Shown piece after piece: positions 9,101-16,584 of a DNA stretch of 64,000 nucleotides. Origin of the DNA: an uncultured Collinsella sp. (GTDB taxonomy: Bacteria; Actinomycetota; Coriobacteriia; Coriobacteriales; Coriobacteriaceae); contig UQLC01000012.1 of assembly GCA_900541795.1 (NCBI GenBank), positions 9,067 to 73,066 of the forward strand, written 5' to 3'. Every line of letters begins with the position of its first letter. Position 1 is the first letter of the stretch. A program made the translations under genes and the position numbers. Under the pieces are notes generated by a model. That model had not been told where the DNA came from and made no database searches. It was given only the letters and a program-made list of their open reading frames with translations.

Positions 9101-9697
9101 GGCGATCTCCTTATTGATGTCGCGGGCACGGGTCAGGTGCTCGTCCATCGATTTAATCTTTTTGAGCGCACGCTCCTTGCGGCGCTTGTGCTTGGAGATG
9201 CCGGCAGCCTCCTCGATCAGGGCGCGGCGCTCCTCGGGGCGGCTCTGCAAAATGGCGTCGAGCTTGCCCTGGCTGATGATGGAATGCGTATCCTTGCCCA
9301 GGCCCGAATCGTGCAGGATGTCCTGAATGTCCATCAGGCGGCACGGGCTCGAGTTGATGAGGTACTCGCTTTCGCCCGAGCGGTACATGCGACGGGTAAT
9401 AGCGACCTCGTCAAAGTCGACGGGCAGCATATGGTCCGAGTTATCGAGCACCAGCGTGACCTCGGCGACACCCACCGGCTTGCGCGCCGACGAGCCCGAG
9501 AAGATGACGTCCTCCATGGCCTGGCCGCGCAGCTGCTTGGCACTCTGCTCGCCCAGGACCCACAGAATCGAGTCGGAGATGTTCGATTTTCCCGAGCCGT
9601 TGGGACCGACGATGACGGTCAGGCCCGCCTCAAATGACATATGGGCGCGGTCGGCAAACGACTTGAACCCTTTGAGCGTGAGGGACTTGAGATACAC
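6161..9697 (-). CDS. smc: Chromosome segregation protein SMC
   Basis: SMC is the ATPase core of the condensin-like complex (with ScpA and ScpB) that organises and segregates the chromosome. The 1178-residue length is normal. It has an N-terminal head with Walker A GPNGSGKSNISDSILWVLGE, a long coiled coil (about 170-500), a hinge around 510-670 rich in Gly and Ala, a second coiled coil, and a C-terminal head with LMSGGEKSLTALALLFAVY (signature) and FYVLDEVEAALDDAN (Walker B). The start is GTG at 9697, eleven bases after rnc, preceded by GAGGAA. It sits in the conserved actinobacterial and firmicute order rnc-smc-ftsY-ffh. scpA and scpB are not in the window. Confidence 0.97.
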   Translation of the reverse strand: MYLKSLTLKGFKSFADRAHMSFEAGLTVIVGPNGSGKSNISDSILWVLGEQSAKQLRGQAMEDVIFSGSSARKPVGVAEVTLVLDNSDHMLPVDFDEVAITRRMYRSGESEYLINSSPCRLMDIQDILHDSGLGKDTHSIISQGKLDAILQSRPEERRALIEEAAGISKHKRRKERALKKIKSMDEHLTRARDINKEIARQLRPLERQVDRARKYKELSSRANELTQMLAVDELRSLQSQWNDLESRSKEGAAELELAQYRLGEKERELEKLQVMLEEKGLFVGDLGEQRRHMQDVVGRINSDMRLLEEKGHNMVSRLSDMRGQISSSEHQRRRVVEELEDARAQLEEVTGAHMQAQDDVDAAGPAAAQLHERRVALDNQISQLTREQRDVQRVADNAALELAKVKDSLSNAEVEDNMYASRLEQIDEQLEEVTASLDSRRNRAEELEGALDQARQAQVDAREASEVARAALKDLRNRESEARNKLSEVRSELASQKKLDARMADSSPLVSRLMGALGDDVSGRLGDVLEAPRELEGLVEQLLAGDIDALLFDDAATLERAGRAALDQKKASGEALLVARGVSGGAAAKGAAGSRLVDRLSVRAGYGPVVEALLGGYYVVDDLAAALTAPVVDGVTYVTPDGARVSCGGLVRVGLDAGEASGALERKRRIRELEGLEPDLAAVFEHVSDQVVEANAAAEEARAAEGDAAGEIARLEGERRSLLSEIGRLEQSANNAEVERVRISKRREQAAEAVRAARPRVDELTRSRDEARAQASDLGLQIAEANDELDRVRRDDSEAAGKLADAKVRLAQTSERLRSLKGRVPDLEHRLEGIDRRIRGTRQASRSLELLRLRVDPMHERYSALLERASDWAARLRDQASLEEADSASLKKTIEDAKAEVSRAKERVDAATATQNDFKVARGKLEVQVEAAIKAITADGTTVLEEALMLPAPTDRDAAERELNQLVRQINNLGPVNQVAMEEYEQLKRRADYIEEQLADLESARKALTKITVAIDCKMRKAFLVTFEKVDANFREIFAMLFPGGQAHLEMTDPEHPAETGIEVVAQPRGKRITKMMLMSGGEKSLTALALLFAVYRTRTVPFYVLDEVEAALDDANLSKLIGALDVLRSDTQLLVISHQRRTMEDADVLYGVSMQADGVSRVVSQKLDRETGKVVNA

Positions 9698-9707
9698 GGT
9701 TCCTCGC

Positions 9708-10433
9708 TTAAACAGGCTTCTTGTTAAGAATCACGCCGTTGGTGGTGTAGCCCATGCGGTCGAGCGCCTCGAGTGCAGCGGCCCCCTCGGCCTCCTTCTT
9801 GGAGGAACCGGTGCCGCGGCCCTGGCGAATACCGTCGATGAGCACCACAGCGGTAAAGGTGGGCGCATGTGCGGGGCCCTCGGAGCCGACCAGCTTATAC
9901 GCGGGAGGCTCGTGGCCGTCTGCCTGCACGCACTCCTGCAAGAACGACTTGGGGTTCGCGGGGTGCTCGGCACGCTCGGTGGCCAGGTGCGGCTTAAGCG
10001 TACGGTGGATGAACTCCGCCGCCGCATCCCAACCGGCATCCAGATACAACGCGCCCACGAGCGACTCGTAAACGTTCTCAAGCGCCGAGTGCAGTCCGCG
10101 CGCGCCGGTACCGGTCTCGGAGGCGCCAAAGATGATGATGTCGTCGATACCCAGCTCGTGCGACACCTCGGACAGCGTGGCGCCCGAGACAAGGGACACC
10201 TTCAGGCGCGTGAGCTTGCCCTCGTCAAACTCGGGATAGGACTCGAAGAGCGAACGGGCCACCACGGCGCCTAAAATGGAATCGCCCAAAAATTCAAGGC
10301 GCTCATAGCTGGCAGAGACCGGCAGGCCCTCGACGGCCGAGGGATGCGTGAGCGCCGCGCGCAGCAGCACCTTGTTATTGAACTCATGGCCCAGAATCTC
10401 CTGGGCGCGCGTGAGTCGTTCAGACAAAGCCAA
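9708..10433 (-). CDS. rnc: Ribonuclease III
   Basis: RNase III cleaves double-stranded RNA and processes rRNA precursors. The 241-residue protein has the catalytic domain with ERLEFLGDSILG (acidic metal-binding signature), then VYESLVGALYLDAGWDAA with the second acidic cluster. A C-terminal dsRNA-binding domain (about 165-235) ends in SSKKEAEGAAALEALDRMG. The start codon is TTG at 10433. Its ribosome binding site AGGAGG lies inside the last codons of acpP, eight bases upstream, which supports this start and couples it to acpP. The acpP-rnc-smc order is the conserved one. Confidence 0.95.
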   Translation of the reverse strand: MALSERLTRAQEILGHEFNNKVLLRAALTHPSAVEGLPVSASYERLEFLGDSILGAVVARSLFESYPEFDEGKLTRLKVSLVSGATLSEVSHELGIDDIIIFGASETGTGARGLHSALENVYESLVGALYLDAGWDAAAEFIHRTLKPHLATERAEHPANPKSFLQECVQADGHEPPAYKLVGSEGPAHAPTFTAVVLIDGIRQGRGTGSSKKEAEGAAALEALDRMGYTTNGVILNKKPV

Positions 10434-10436
10434 GAC

Positions 10437-10679
10437 TTAGGCCTCCTTGGCGTTTTCGATCGCGTCGACGGCGTCGGCGACAGAGTTGAGCGACAGCAGG
10501 GTCTCGTCATCGATTTCGAGGTCGAACTCGTCCTCGATGGCCGTCACCAGCTGCAGACGCTCGAGCGAATCGGCATCGAGATCGTCAAAAGTGGTCTCGT
10601 CGCTAATGTCGGCGACATCGACGCCCAGCACGTCAGCGGCAATTTCGGCGATCTTATCGAAGATTTCGGAGCGGTCCAT
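10437..10679 (-). CDS. acpP: Acyl carrier protein
   Basis: ACP carries growing acyl chains on a phosphopantetheine arm during fatty acid synthesis in the cytosol. The 80-residue, strongly acidic protein has the attachment site DADSLERLQL with Ser38. It is preceded by plsX, whose product makes acyl phosphate from acyl-ACP, after a 114-bp spacer in which I see no convincing promoter. It is followed three bases later by rnc. The ATG at 10679 has GAGAGGAAG upstream. Confidence 0.96.
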   Translation of the reverse strand: MDRSEIFDKIAEIAADVLGVDVADISDETTFDDLDADSLERLQLVTAIEDEFDLEIDDETLLSLNSVADAVDAIENAKEA

Positions 10680-10793
10680 AGCGCTTCCTCTCGTATGTCA
10701 TGGAACACAACACAACACGGCAATCGAAGCCGCGTTGCAATACGGCTCCGATTCTACCCCACACGGTACAGGTTGAGCCACGTAACGGGGCTC

Positions 10794-11813
10794 TTACAAA
10801 ACGATACCGTCCATGGAATTGGCAACGTCCTGGACAAGCCCGACGCGCACGGCCTGAGCCGCGGCAAGCGTACCGTTCTTGACGGCCTCGACTGACGTAG
10901 CACCGTGGCCGATCAACACGACGCCGCGCAGGCCCAGCAGGATCGCACCGCCCTTGGCATCGCCCGAAAGCTTAGCCTTAATCTGGCGCATCTGCTTTTT
11001 AATGAGCAGCGCGGCGATCTTGGTGCCGAGCGAGGACATAAAGGCACCCTTGAGCTCCTGAAGCAAAAACTTGGCAGCGCCCTCGGTGGCCTTGAGCGCG
11101 ATGTTGCCCGACATGCCATCGGCGACCACGACGTCAAAATTACCCGACGTAAGATCGGTGCCCTCGCAGTTGCCCACAAAGCCGGGAACGGCGGCCTTCA
11201 TGGCAGGGAAGCACGCCTTGGTAAAGTTGGAGCCCTTCTCGTCCTCGGTGCCGTTGGCAAGCAGACCCACGCGAGGATGCTCGATGCCCAAAACCACGCG
11301 AGCATAGGCAGCACCCATCTGGGCAAAACGCACCATGTCGTCGACCTCGACATCGGGGTTGGCGCCCATGTCGCACAGCACCGTCAGGCCGCCGGCGCGA
11401 TTAGGCAGTGCGTTGGTCAGGCACGGACGGACCGGCTGCTTCTTGCCCTCTGCCAAATACCTAAACGGCGTGACGTAGGCCGTGGCGGCAGCGGTCATGG
11501 CACCGGTCGAGCCGGCCGAGAAAAACGCGTCCGCATTGCCCTTCTTAATGGCACGGCACGCAAGCACAATCGAGGACTTGCGCTTGGTCATCACAGCGCG
11601 GATGGGATCGTCCTCCATGCTGATGACGTCGGGGGCCTCCAAGGCCTCCACGCGGGCATGCGCTGCGGCAAAGGGGCTGACGATTTCGGCGGGACCGACG
11701 GCCAAGACCTCGATCTCAGGATCTGCCGTAAGCGCAGCCTCGATACCATCGAGGACAACCTGGGGCTTCTCGTCTCCGCCCACAACGTCTACACAAACGC
11801 GAACGTTACTCAT
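10794..11813 (-). CDS. plsX: Phosphate acyltransferase PlsX
   Basis: PlsX converts acyl-ACP to acyl phosphate, the donor for PlsY in phospholipid synthesis; it is a peripheral membrane enzyme. The 339-residue protein begins VRVCVDVVGGDEKPQVVLDGI and has SAGSTGAMTAAATAYV and FVGNCEGTDLTSGNFDVVVADGMSGNIALK, the family's conserved glycine-rich segments. The ATG at 11813 follows AAGGAG. An intrinsic terminator hairpin sits between rpmF and this ribosome binding site, so expression probably depends on read-through. The rpmF-plsX-acpP-rnc order is shared with many bacteria. Confidence 0.96.
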   Translation of the reverse strand: MSNVRVCVDVVGGDEKPQVVLDGIEAALTADPEIEVLAVGPAEIVSPFAAAHARVEALEAPDVISMEDDPIRAVMTKRKSSIVLACRAIKKGNADAFFSAGSTGAMTAAATAYVTPFRYLAEGKKQPVRPCLTNALPNRAGGLTVLCDMGANPDVEVDDMVRFAQMGAAYARVVLGIEHPRVGLLANGTEDEKGSNFTKACFPAMKAAVPGFVGNCEGTDLTSGNFDVVVADGMSGNIALKATEGAAKFLLQELKGAFMSSLGTKIAALLIKKQMRQIKAKLSGDAKGGAILLGLRGVVLIGHGATSVEAVKNGTLAAAQAVRVGLVQDVANSMDGIVL

Positions 11814-11834
11814 TTCATATACTCCTTATACAAA

Positions 11835-11861
11835 AATGGCCGACTCATTGAGCCGGCCATT
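11835..11861 (-). terminator. Terminator/attenuator hairpin between rpmF and plsX
   Basis: On the minus strand AATGGCCG (11861-11854) pairs with CGGCCATT (11842-11835) and is followed by a run of T. The plsX ribosome binding site starts only a few bases later, leaving no room for a promoter in between. It therefore either ends part of the rpmF transcript or regulates entry into plsX. Confidence 0.7.
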
Positions 11862-11901
11862 GTGGTTCCAGTTGGAACGGCATCGCATCCAGAGTATACA
11901 G

Positions 11902-12081
11902 TTACTCGGTAACGATAACCTCGCGGTCCTTGTAGAAACCGCAGCTGGGGCACACGTGATGCGGGAGCTTGACAGCGCCGCAACGGGGGCACGTGGACTG
12001 AGCCACAGCCGAGATCTTCATGTTGGCGGAACGACGGGTATGGGTGCGAATACGACCCTGCTTTTGTTTAGGTACGGGCAT
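11902..12081 (-). CDS. rpmF: 50S ribosomal protein L32
   Basis: This 59-residue gene encodes bL32 of the large ribosomal subunit. The translation starts MPVPKQKQGRIRTHTRRSAN, the typical L32 N-terminus, followed by a zinc ribbon CPRCGAVKLPHHVCPSCG with four cysteines, and ends in KDREVIVTE. All four Cys are present, so this is the zinc-binding (C+) form. The ATG at 12081 follows AAGGAAGG. Its partner yceD lies immediately upstream and plsX downstream, the classic yceD-rpmF-plsX arrangement. Confidence 0.95.
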   Translation of the reverse strand: MPVPKQKQGRIRTHTRRSANMKISAVAQSTCPRCGAVKLPHHVCPSCGFYKDREVIVTE

Positions 12082-12145
12082 AGTGACCTTCCTTATGAAC
12101 TATCCAGTGTGGCGATTACGCGCAAGTAGCGATACTACCACAGTT

Positions 12146-12700
12146 TTACTCGTCAAGCTTGAGATTCTTCAATGCTGCAAATGGATTTTCCGTGGCAGCG
12201 GCCCATTCGGCCTCCGCCTTGGCGGCGCAATCGCATTGCTCGACGTTGAGATTGATGCCGCAGGTGGGGCAAAGGCCGCGGCAATCGGGCTTGCACAGGA
12301 CAACGAACGGCGTGTCCATGACGACCGCGTCGTTGATGGGCTCGCCCAGATCGACAATGCGATCCTCGCCCAGCAACTCGTAGCCGTCTTCGTAGGCCTC
12401 GGGGTCCTCGGGCTCGTTAAAGAGGTAGAACTCCTCGATCTCGCCTGCGATATCAAACGATGCGGGCTCCAGGCAGCGATCGCACTCGCCGGTGGCGTGA
12501 GCGCGGACCATGCCCGAAAGCAGAACACCGGTACCGGCGTTGGTAAAGACCACGTCGTAGGAAATGCCGTCCTGCAGCTGGTACTCCTTCTCGCCCACCG
12601 TGTAGGTGGCGACATCGACCTTGCCGGTCAGCGGATAAGAGTCTCCGGGAAACTCGAGCTGCTCGGAAAGATCGACGGTTACGCTCGGGAACCCAGCCAT
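12146..12700 (-). CDS. yceD: DUF177 (YceD-type) protein
   Basis: A 184-residue YceD/DUF177 family protein. Family members sit next to rpmF and have been linked to 23S rRNA accumulation. It contains the family cysteine motif, with GECDRCLEPA in the middle and CKPDCRGLCPTCGINLN near the end, which suggests a metal site. The start at 12700 overlaps the stop of the preceding coiled-coil gene as TAATG, so translation is coupled and no separate strong Shine-Dalgarno is needed. An upstream in-frame extension to 12751 is rejected because it lies inside that gene. The C-terminal FAALKNLKLDE is typical of the family. Confidence 0.88.
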   Translation of the reverse strand: MAGFPSVTVDLSEQLEFPGDSYPLTGKVDVATYTVGEKEYQLQDGISYDVVFTNAGTGVLLSGMVRAHATGECDRCLEPASFDIAGEIEEFYLFNEPEDPEAYEDGYELLGEDRIVDLGEPINDAVVMDTPFVVLCKPDCRGLCPTCGINLNVEQCDCAAKAEAEWAAATENPFAALKNLKLDE

Positions 12701-13197
12701 TACCACTGACCGTTCTGCTGGGCGGCGCCCTCGTTGAGCTGCTGACGGCAACGAGTGACGGTGCCGGTCAGACTCTTAAGGTTCTCCTCGAGGTGCGTAA
12801 AGACCTGCTCGGCGTAATCCTCAGCGGCATAGCGCGTCTCGCGCTCGTACTGCTGGGCACGGTCGCGGATGTCGTCGGCCTGCTGCTGGGCTAAGCGGAC
12901 GATCTCCTGCTCACCGGCAATGGTGAGCGCCTGCTGCTGAGCATCGGCAATGATGGAATCGGCCTGAGCGGCGGCGGAGGCCATAAGCTCCTCGCGCTCT
13001 TTGAGGATACGGCGGGACTTCTGCCACTCCTCGGGATAGCTCATGCGGATCTCATCGAGGATGTTAAAGAAGACGTCGGCGTCGATAACCTTCATCTGGG
13101 CGTTCTTGCCGAACGGCGTCTTAGCCTCTTCGATGAGCCCCTCGAGCTCGTCGACAAGACTCACGATCCTGTCGCCAGGAAAATTCTCGCCCGGCAT
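12700..13197 (-). CDS. Coiled-coil protein, DivIVA/ATP-synthase-b-like
   Basis: A 165-residue predicted cytosolic protein dominated by a long helix. Residues about 55-130 form a charged, Ala/Gln-rich coiled coil (KSRRILKEREELMASAAAQA and onward, with many Gln-Gln pairs). The N-terminal GDRIVSLVDELEGLIEEAK resembles the start of similar uncharacterised actinobacterial proteins placed before yceD-rpmF. No transmembrane segment or catalytic motif is visible. The ATG at 13197 is chosen because AAAGGAGA precedes it at good spacing. It shares an overlap with yceD and follows coaD. A scaffold-like role is possible but unproven. Confidence 0.75.
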   Translation of the reverse strand: MPGENFPGDRIVSLVDELEGLIEEAKTPFGKNAQMKVIDADVFFNILDEIRMSYPEEWQKSRRILKEREELMASAAAQADSIIADAQQQALTIAGEQEIVRLAQQQADDIRDRAQQYERETRYAAEDYAEQVFTHLEENLKSLTGTVTRCRQQLNEGAAQQNGQW

Positions 13198-13265
13198 CCG
13201 GTCTCCTTTCATAGGTAACATATCATCGTGTTAGTTTACCACATGCCACCAGGCAATAAAAAACG

Positions 13266-13763
13266 TCACGAAAAGCGATGTTTGAGTGCTTCGACCACGT
13301 TGGGCGGCACAAACGTCGACACGTCGCTGCCAAGCGACGCGATCTGGCGCACCACCGAACTCGAGATATAGCCGTACTGCGGAGCACTCATGACAAAGAT
13401 GGACTCCAGCTCGCTATCCAGGCGATAGTTGAGGTCGGCCTGCTGCAACTCGTACTCAAAGTCGGTCATGGCGCGCAGACCCTTAACGACAGCACCCGCC
13501 CCCTGTTCACGTGCAAAGTCGACCAGCAGACCGGTGAAGGGCAGTACCTCGATGCCGTCCAAATCGCTGAGGGCCTCGCGGGCCAGCGCCACGCGCTCGT
13601 CGAGCATAAAGGTGGTACCCACGCCGTTTTTGCCCTGCGATTCGGCTACGGCGACGATCACGCTGGGAAAGATGCGGCGGGCTCGGCGAATCACGTCAAT
13701 GTGGCCAAAGGTGATGGGATCGAAGGTGCCCGGGACGATTACGCGGTTGATGGTGTCATTCAT
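13266..13763 (-). CDS. coaD: Phosphopantetheine adenylyltransferase
   Basis: CoaD transfers AMP from ATP to 4'-phosphopantetheine, the penultimate step of coenzyme A synthesis. The 165-residue protein has the nucleotidyltransferase motif PGTFDPITFGHIDVIRRA (T/HxGH type), VKGLRAMTDFEYELQQADLN and SAPQYGYISSSVVRQIASLG, all diagnostic. The open frame continues upstream to 14087, but that part is inside rsmD. The ATG at 13763, after GAGGAC, gives the standard length. It overlaps rsmD by eight bases; the rsmD-coaD pairing is widely conserved. Confidence 0.96.
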   Translation of the reverse strand: MNDTINRVIVPGTFDPITFGHIDVIRRARRIFPSVIVAVAESQGKNGVGTTFMLDERVALAREALSDLDGIEVLPFTGLLVDFAREQGAGAVVKGLRAMTDFEYELQQADLNYRLDSELESIFVMSAPQYGYISSSVVRQIASLGSDVSTFVPPNVVEALKHRFS

Positions 13764-14400
13764 GGGTGTCCTCCGAAGGCGCGTCCTCGTCATTTTCGTT
13801 CTCGCCAGCATGGTCGTTCTCGTCCTCGGCCACCCAGCGCAGCAAATCAACCGAGGTAATGCCGTAACGCTTCTCCCGCACGGTCTCAAAACCAGCTGGA
13901 TGAGCGCCCGTATCGGATGCGGCATGCTCAAACAGGACAAAGGCCCCGGGTGCCAGCAATCCCTGCTGGGAAAGATTCTGCAGCAGCTCCTCGACCGGCT
14001 CGGCGCCATACGCATAGGGCGGATCGAGCAGGACCAGATCGAAGGGGCCGCCGGGCACACGGCCGCGCGAGGCACTCGCCAGCACATCGCCGGTAACGAC
14101 GCGCCAGCGCGAGCGGTCGCGGCACAGCGACTCGATATTCTTGGTGATCAGACGGGCGGCATTGCGATCGATCTCGAACGTGGTGAGCGAGCGGGCGCCA
14201 CGCGAGAGCATCTCGAGTCCCAGGGCACCGGAGCCGCCAAAGGCGTCCAGCACACGGACCTCGTCCAGATCGAAGCCGAATGCCGACATGACCATAGATG
14301 CGCATGCCTCGCGCACGCGATCGGTCGTGGGGCGGGTAACATCGCGACCACGGGGCTCCTCGATCTTACGACCGCGCCATTCGCCGCCGATGATTCTCAT
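13756..14400 (-). CDS. rsmD: 16S rRNA (guanine966-N2)-methyltransferase
   Basis: RsmD methylates G966 of 16S rRNA with S-adenosylmethionine. The 214-residue protein begins MRIIGGEWRGRKIEEP, the usual RsmD opening, then RPTTDRVREACASMV. It has LDAFGGSGALGLEMLSRGA for cofactor binding and DLVLLDPPYAY with the catalytic DPPY. The last about 25 residues are acidic (EDENDHAGENENDED), a lineage-specific extension. The ATG overlaps the recG stop by four bases, and the 3' end overlaps coaD. Confidence 0.94.
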   Translation of the reverse strand: MRIIGGEWRGRKIEEPRGRDVTRPTTDRVREACASMVMSAFGFDLDEVRVLDAFGGSGALGLEMLSRGARSLTTFEIDRNAARLITKNIESLCRDRSRWRVVTGDVLASASRGRVPGGPFDLVLLDPPYAYGAEPVEELLQNLSQQGLLAPGAFVLFEHAASDTGAHPAGFETVREKRYGITSVDLLRWVAEDENDHAGENENDEDAPSEDTHE

Positions 14401-16574
14401 CCTCCGCTGACCTCCTTAAATATGTGTCGATATCGCATGGCGACCGCATCGCGCAGAGGGCGCGTCGCCACAGAGTCAAGGTTGCAAGCATACCGCAAGA
14501 GCTCGACCGCGTCCAAATGGGCCCACTCGATCAGCTCCTCGTCGGCATCCAGGTCCACAAAGCGCAGGGTCACGCCGCCGTGCTGGCGGTAGCCCAGAAT
14601 CTCGCCCTCGTGGCGCAGGCGCAGGTCCATCTGGGCGAGCGCAAAGCCGTCAGAGGTCTTTTCGAGCGACTGGAGACGGTCTTGTGCCGCCGACGCGCCG
14701 CCATTGCCCTTGGAGTGCGTCATGACCAGGCAAGTGCCCGACACGCTGCCGCGGCCCACGCGACCGCGCAGCTGGTGCAGGGCCGCCAAGCCAAAGCGCT
14801 CACCGTTCTCGATGACCATGACGGTGGCGTTGGGCACGTCGACGCCTACCTCGACCACCGTGGTCGAGACGAGCACGTCGATCTCGCCGCGCTTGAAGGC
14901 ATCGATCACGCGGTTCTTCTCCCCCGCCGGCATGCGGCCGTGAAGGCGTTCGATGATAAGTCCCGGCAGGGCCAGGCGCAGTCGGTCGAGCTCGGTTGCC
15001 GTATCGTGCAGCGGTACAGGCACGGTTACGCGGCCTTCGTCGTCGCGGGTGATACCGGGTACGTCTTCCAGCTCATCGGCCGAGTCACTCGGCTCCACAA
15101 GCGGGCAGATCACGTAAGCCTGCTGGCCCTTTTCGTGAGCCTCGCGAATTGCGCCGTAGGCAAGGTCGCGGCTCGACTCGGTAAGCACGCGCGTCGTAAC
15201 GCCCGCCCCCGGAACAGGCCGATGGCGGATGATGCTCGTGTCCAGGTCGCCGTAGACCGAGAGCGCCAACGTGCGCGGGATCGGCGTGGCCGTCATAACG
15301 AGCAGGTCGGCACCCGGCCCCTTGGCACGCAGGGCATTGCGCTGGCCCACACCAAAGCGGTGCTGCTCGTCGATGACGACAAGCGACAGATGCTTAAACG
15401 CCACGTCATCCGAAAGAACCGCGTGGGTACCAAAGAGGACGTCGAGCTCGCCCGATTCCAGTTGCGCATGGATCTGCTCACGCTCGGCCGCCGGCGTGGC
15501 ACCCGTCAGGAGCGCCCAGGACATGCCGGCCTGCGAGAGCAAGGGGCCGGTCTTGTCGGCATATTGGCGCGCCAGCACGCCCGTAGGCGCCATAACGCAG
15601 GACTGAGTACCCGAATCGGCCGCGACGGCCAGCGCGCAGGCGGCGACGGCCGTCTTGCCGGTACCGACGTCGCCCAGCAGCAGGCGGTTCATCACGCGCC
15701 CGCCATCGCACATGTCGTGCAGGATGTCTTGGAATGCGGCCTCCTGCTCGTCACTCAGCGAAAACGGCAGGGCTTCCTTGAGCGCTGCCAGGCGCTCGCC
15801 CGCGGCATGGGCGTAGGGAGCGACTTCGACCAGGCCGCCGTCGTTGCGCAGGCGCAGCGCCAGCTGAAGGCAGAGGCACTCCTCATAGGCAAGGCGACGA
15901 CGCGCGATATCGCGCTCGGCGATGCTCGATGGAAAGTGAATTGAGCGCAGCGCACGGGCATTGCTCATCAGACGGCGCTTGACGCGCAAACGTGCGGGAA
16001 TCGGATCGAAGGGATTGCCGACGACCTCGAGCGCGCCGCTAACGATGCGGCGCATCCACGCCTGGCTCACGCCATCGCTCACATAATGGACCGGCAGGAT
16101 AGTGCCCGCGGCACGCCCGCCCTCGAGCTTTTCGAAATGCGGAGAGGCCATCTGCTTAAAACCGTAGGCAAACTCGACCTTACCCATCACGGCCAGGCGG
16201 TCTCCCTGCTTAAACTGCTGGGCAATCCAGGGCTGACGGAAAAAGGCGACTTGCAGCACCCCCGTCTCGTCCACCAGCGAGACCTCGGTCACCTGCATAC
16301 GCGGGCGGGGCTGCTTTTGAACGATACGGTCGACTGTGGCGACTATCGTGCAAACGGTACCGATGGGAGCCATCTCAATGGACCAGGAGCGTGTAAAGTC
16401 GAGATATCGATGAGGGATATGGAGAAGGAGGTCCCCCACCGTCCGAATTCCCAAACGGCGAAGGGCCTCCTCACGCTTACCCGAAACATATTTGAGTCGC
16501 GCAATATCCTCGTCGAGCGCATTGCTCTGGGCAAAGCGCTCCGAGACGCGCGGCACGGAGCACAGCTCGGACAT
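14397..16574 (-). CDS. recG: ATP-dependent DNA helicase RecG
   Basis: RecG drives branch migration at stalled forks and recombination intermediates. The 725-residue protein has an N-terminal wedge/OB domain (about 50-190, with LLLHIPHRYLDFTRSW). Its superfamily 2 helicase motifs are LLLGDVGTGKTAVAACALAV, VVIDEQHRFGVGQR (DEQH box), VMTATPIPRTLAL, STTVVEVGVDVPNATVMVIE and HQLRGRVGRG. The length is normal. The ATG at 16574 lacks a strong Shine-Dalgarno but follows the DAK-domain gene by ten bases. This gene belongs to the Asp23-DAK-recG-rsmD-coaD run, the same order found in many Firmicutes and Actinobacteria. Confidence 0.96.
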   Translation of the reverse strand: MSELCSVPRVSERFAQSNALDEDIARLKYVSGKREEALRRLGIRTVGDLLLHIPHRYLDFTRSWSIEMAPIGTVCTIVATVDRIVQKQPRPRMQVTEVSLVDETGVLQVAFFRQPWIAQQFKQGDRLAVMGKVEFAYGFKQMASPHFEKLEGGRAAGTILPVHYVSDGVSQAWMRRIVSGALEVVGNPFDPIPARLRVKRRLMSNARALRSIHFPSSIAERDIARRRLAYEECLCLQLALRLRNDGGLVEVAPYAHAAGERLAALKEALPFSLSDEQEAAFQDILHDMCDGGRVMNRLLLGDVGTGKTAVAACALAVAADSGTQSCVMAPTGVLARQYADKTGPLLSQAGMSWALLTGATPAAEREQIHAQLESGELDVLFGTHAVLSDDVAFKHLSLVVIDEQHRFGVGQRNALRAKGPGADLLVMTATPIPRTLALSVYGDLDTSIIRHRPVPGAGVTTRVLTESSRDLAYGAIREAHEKGQQAYVICPLVEPSDSADELEDVPGITRDDEGRVTVPVPLHDTATELDRLRLALPGLIIERLHGRMPAGEKNRVIDAFKRGEIDVLVSTTVVEVGVDVPNATVMVIENGERFGLAALHQLRGRVGRGSVSGTCLVMTHSKGNGGASAAQDRLQSLEKTSDGFALAQMDLRLRHEGEILGYRQHGGVTLRFVDLDADEELIEWAHLDAVELLRYACNLDSVATRPLRDAVAMRYRHIFKEVSGG

Positions 16575-16584
16575 GGGCAGATGC

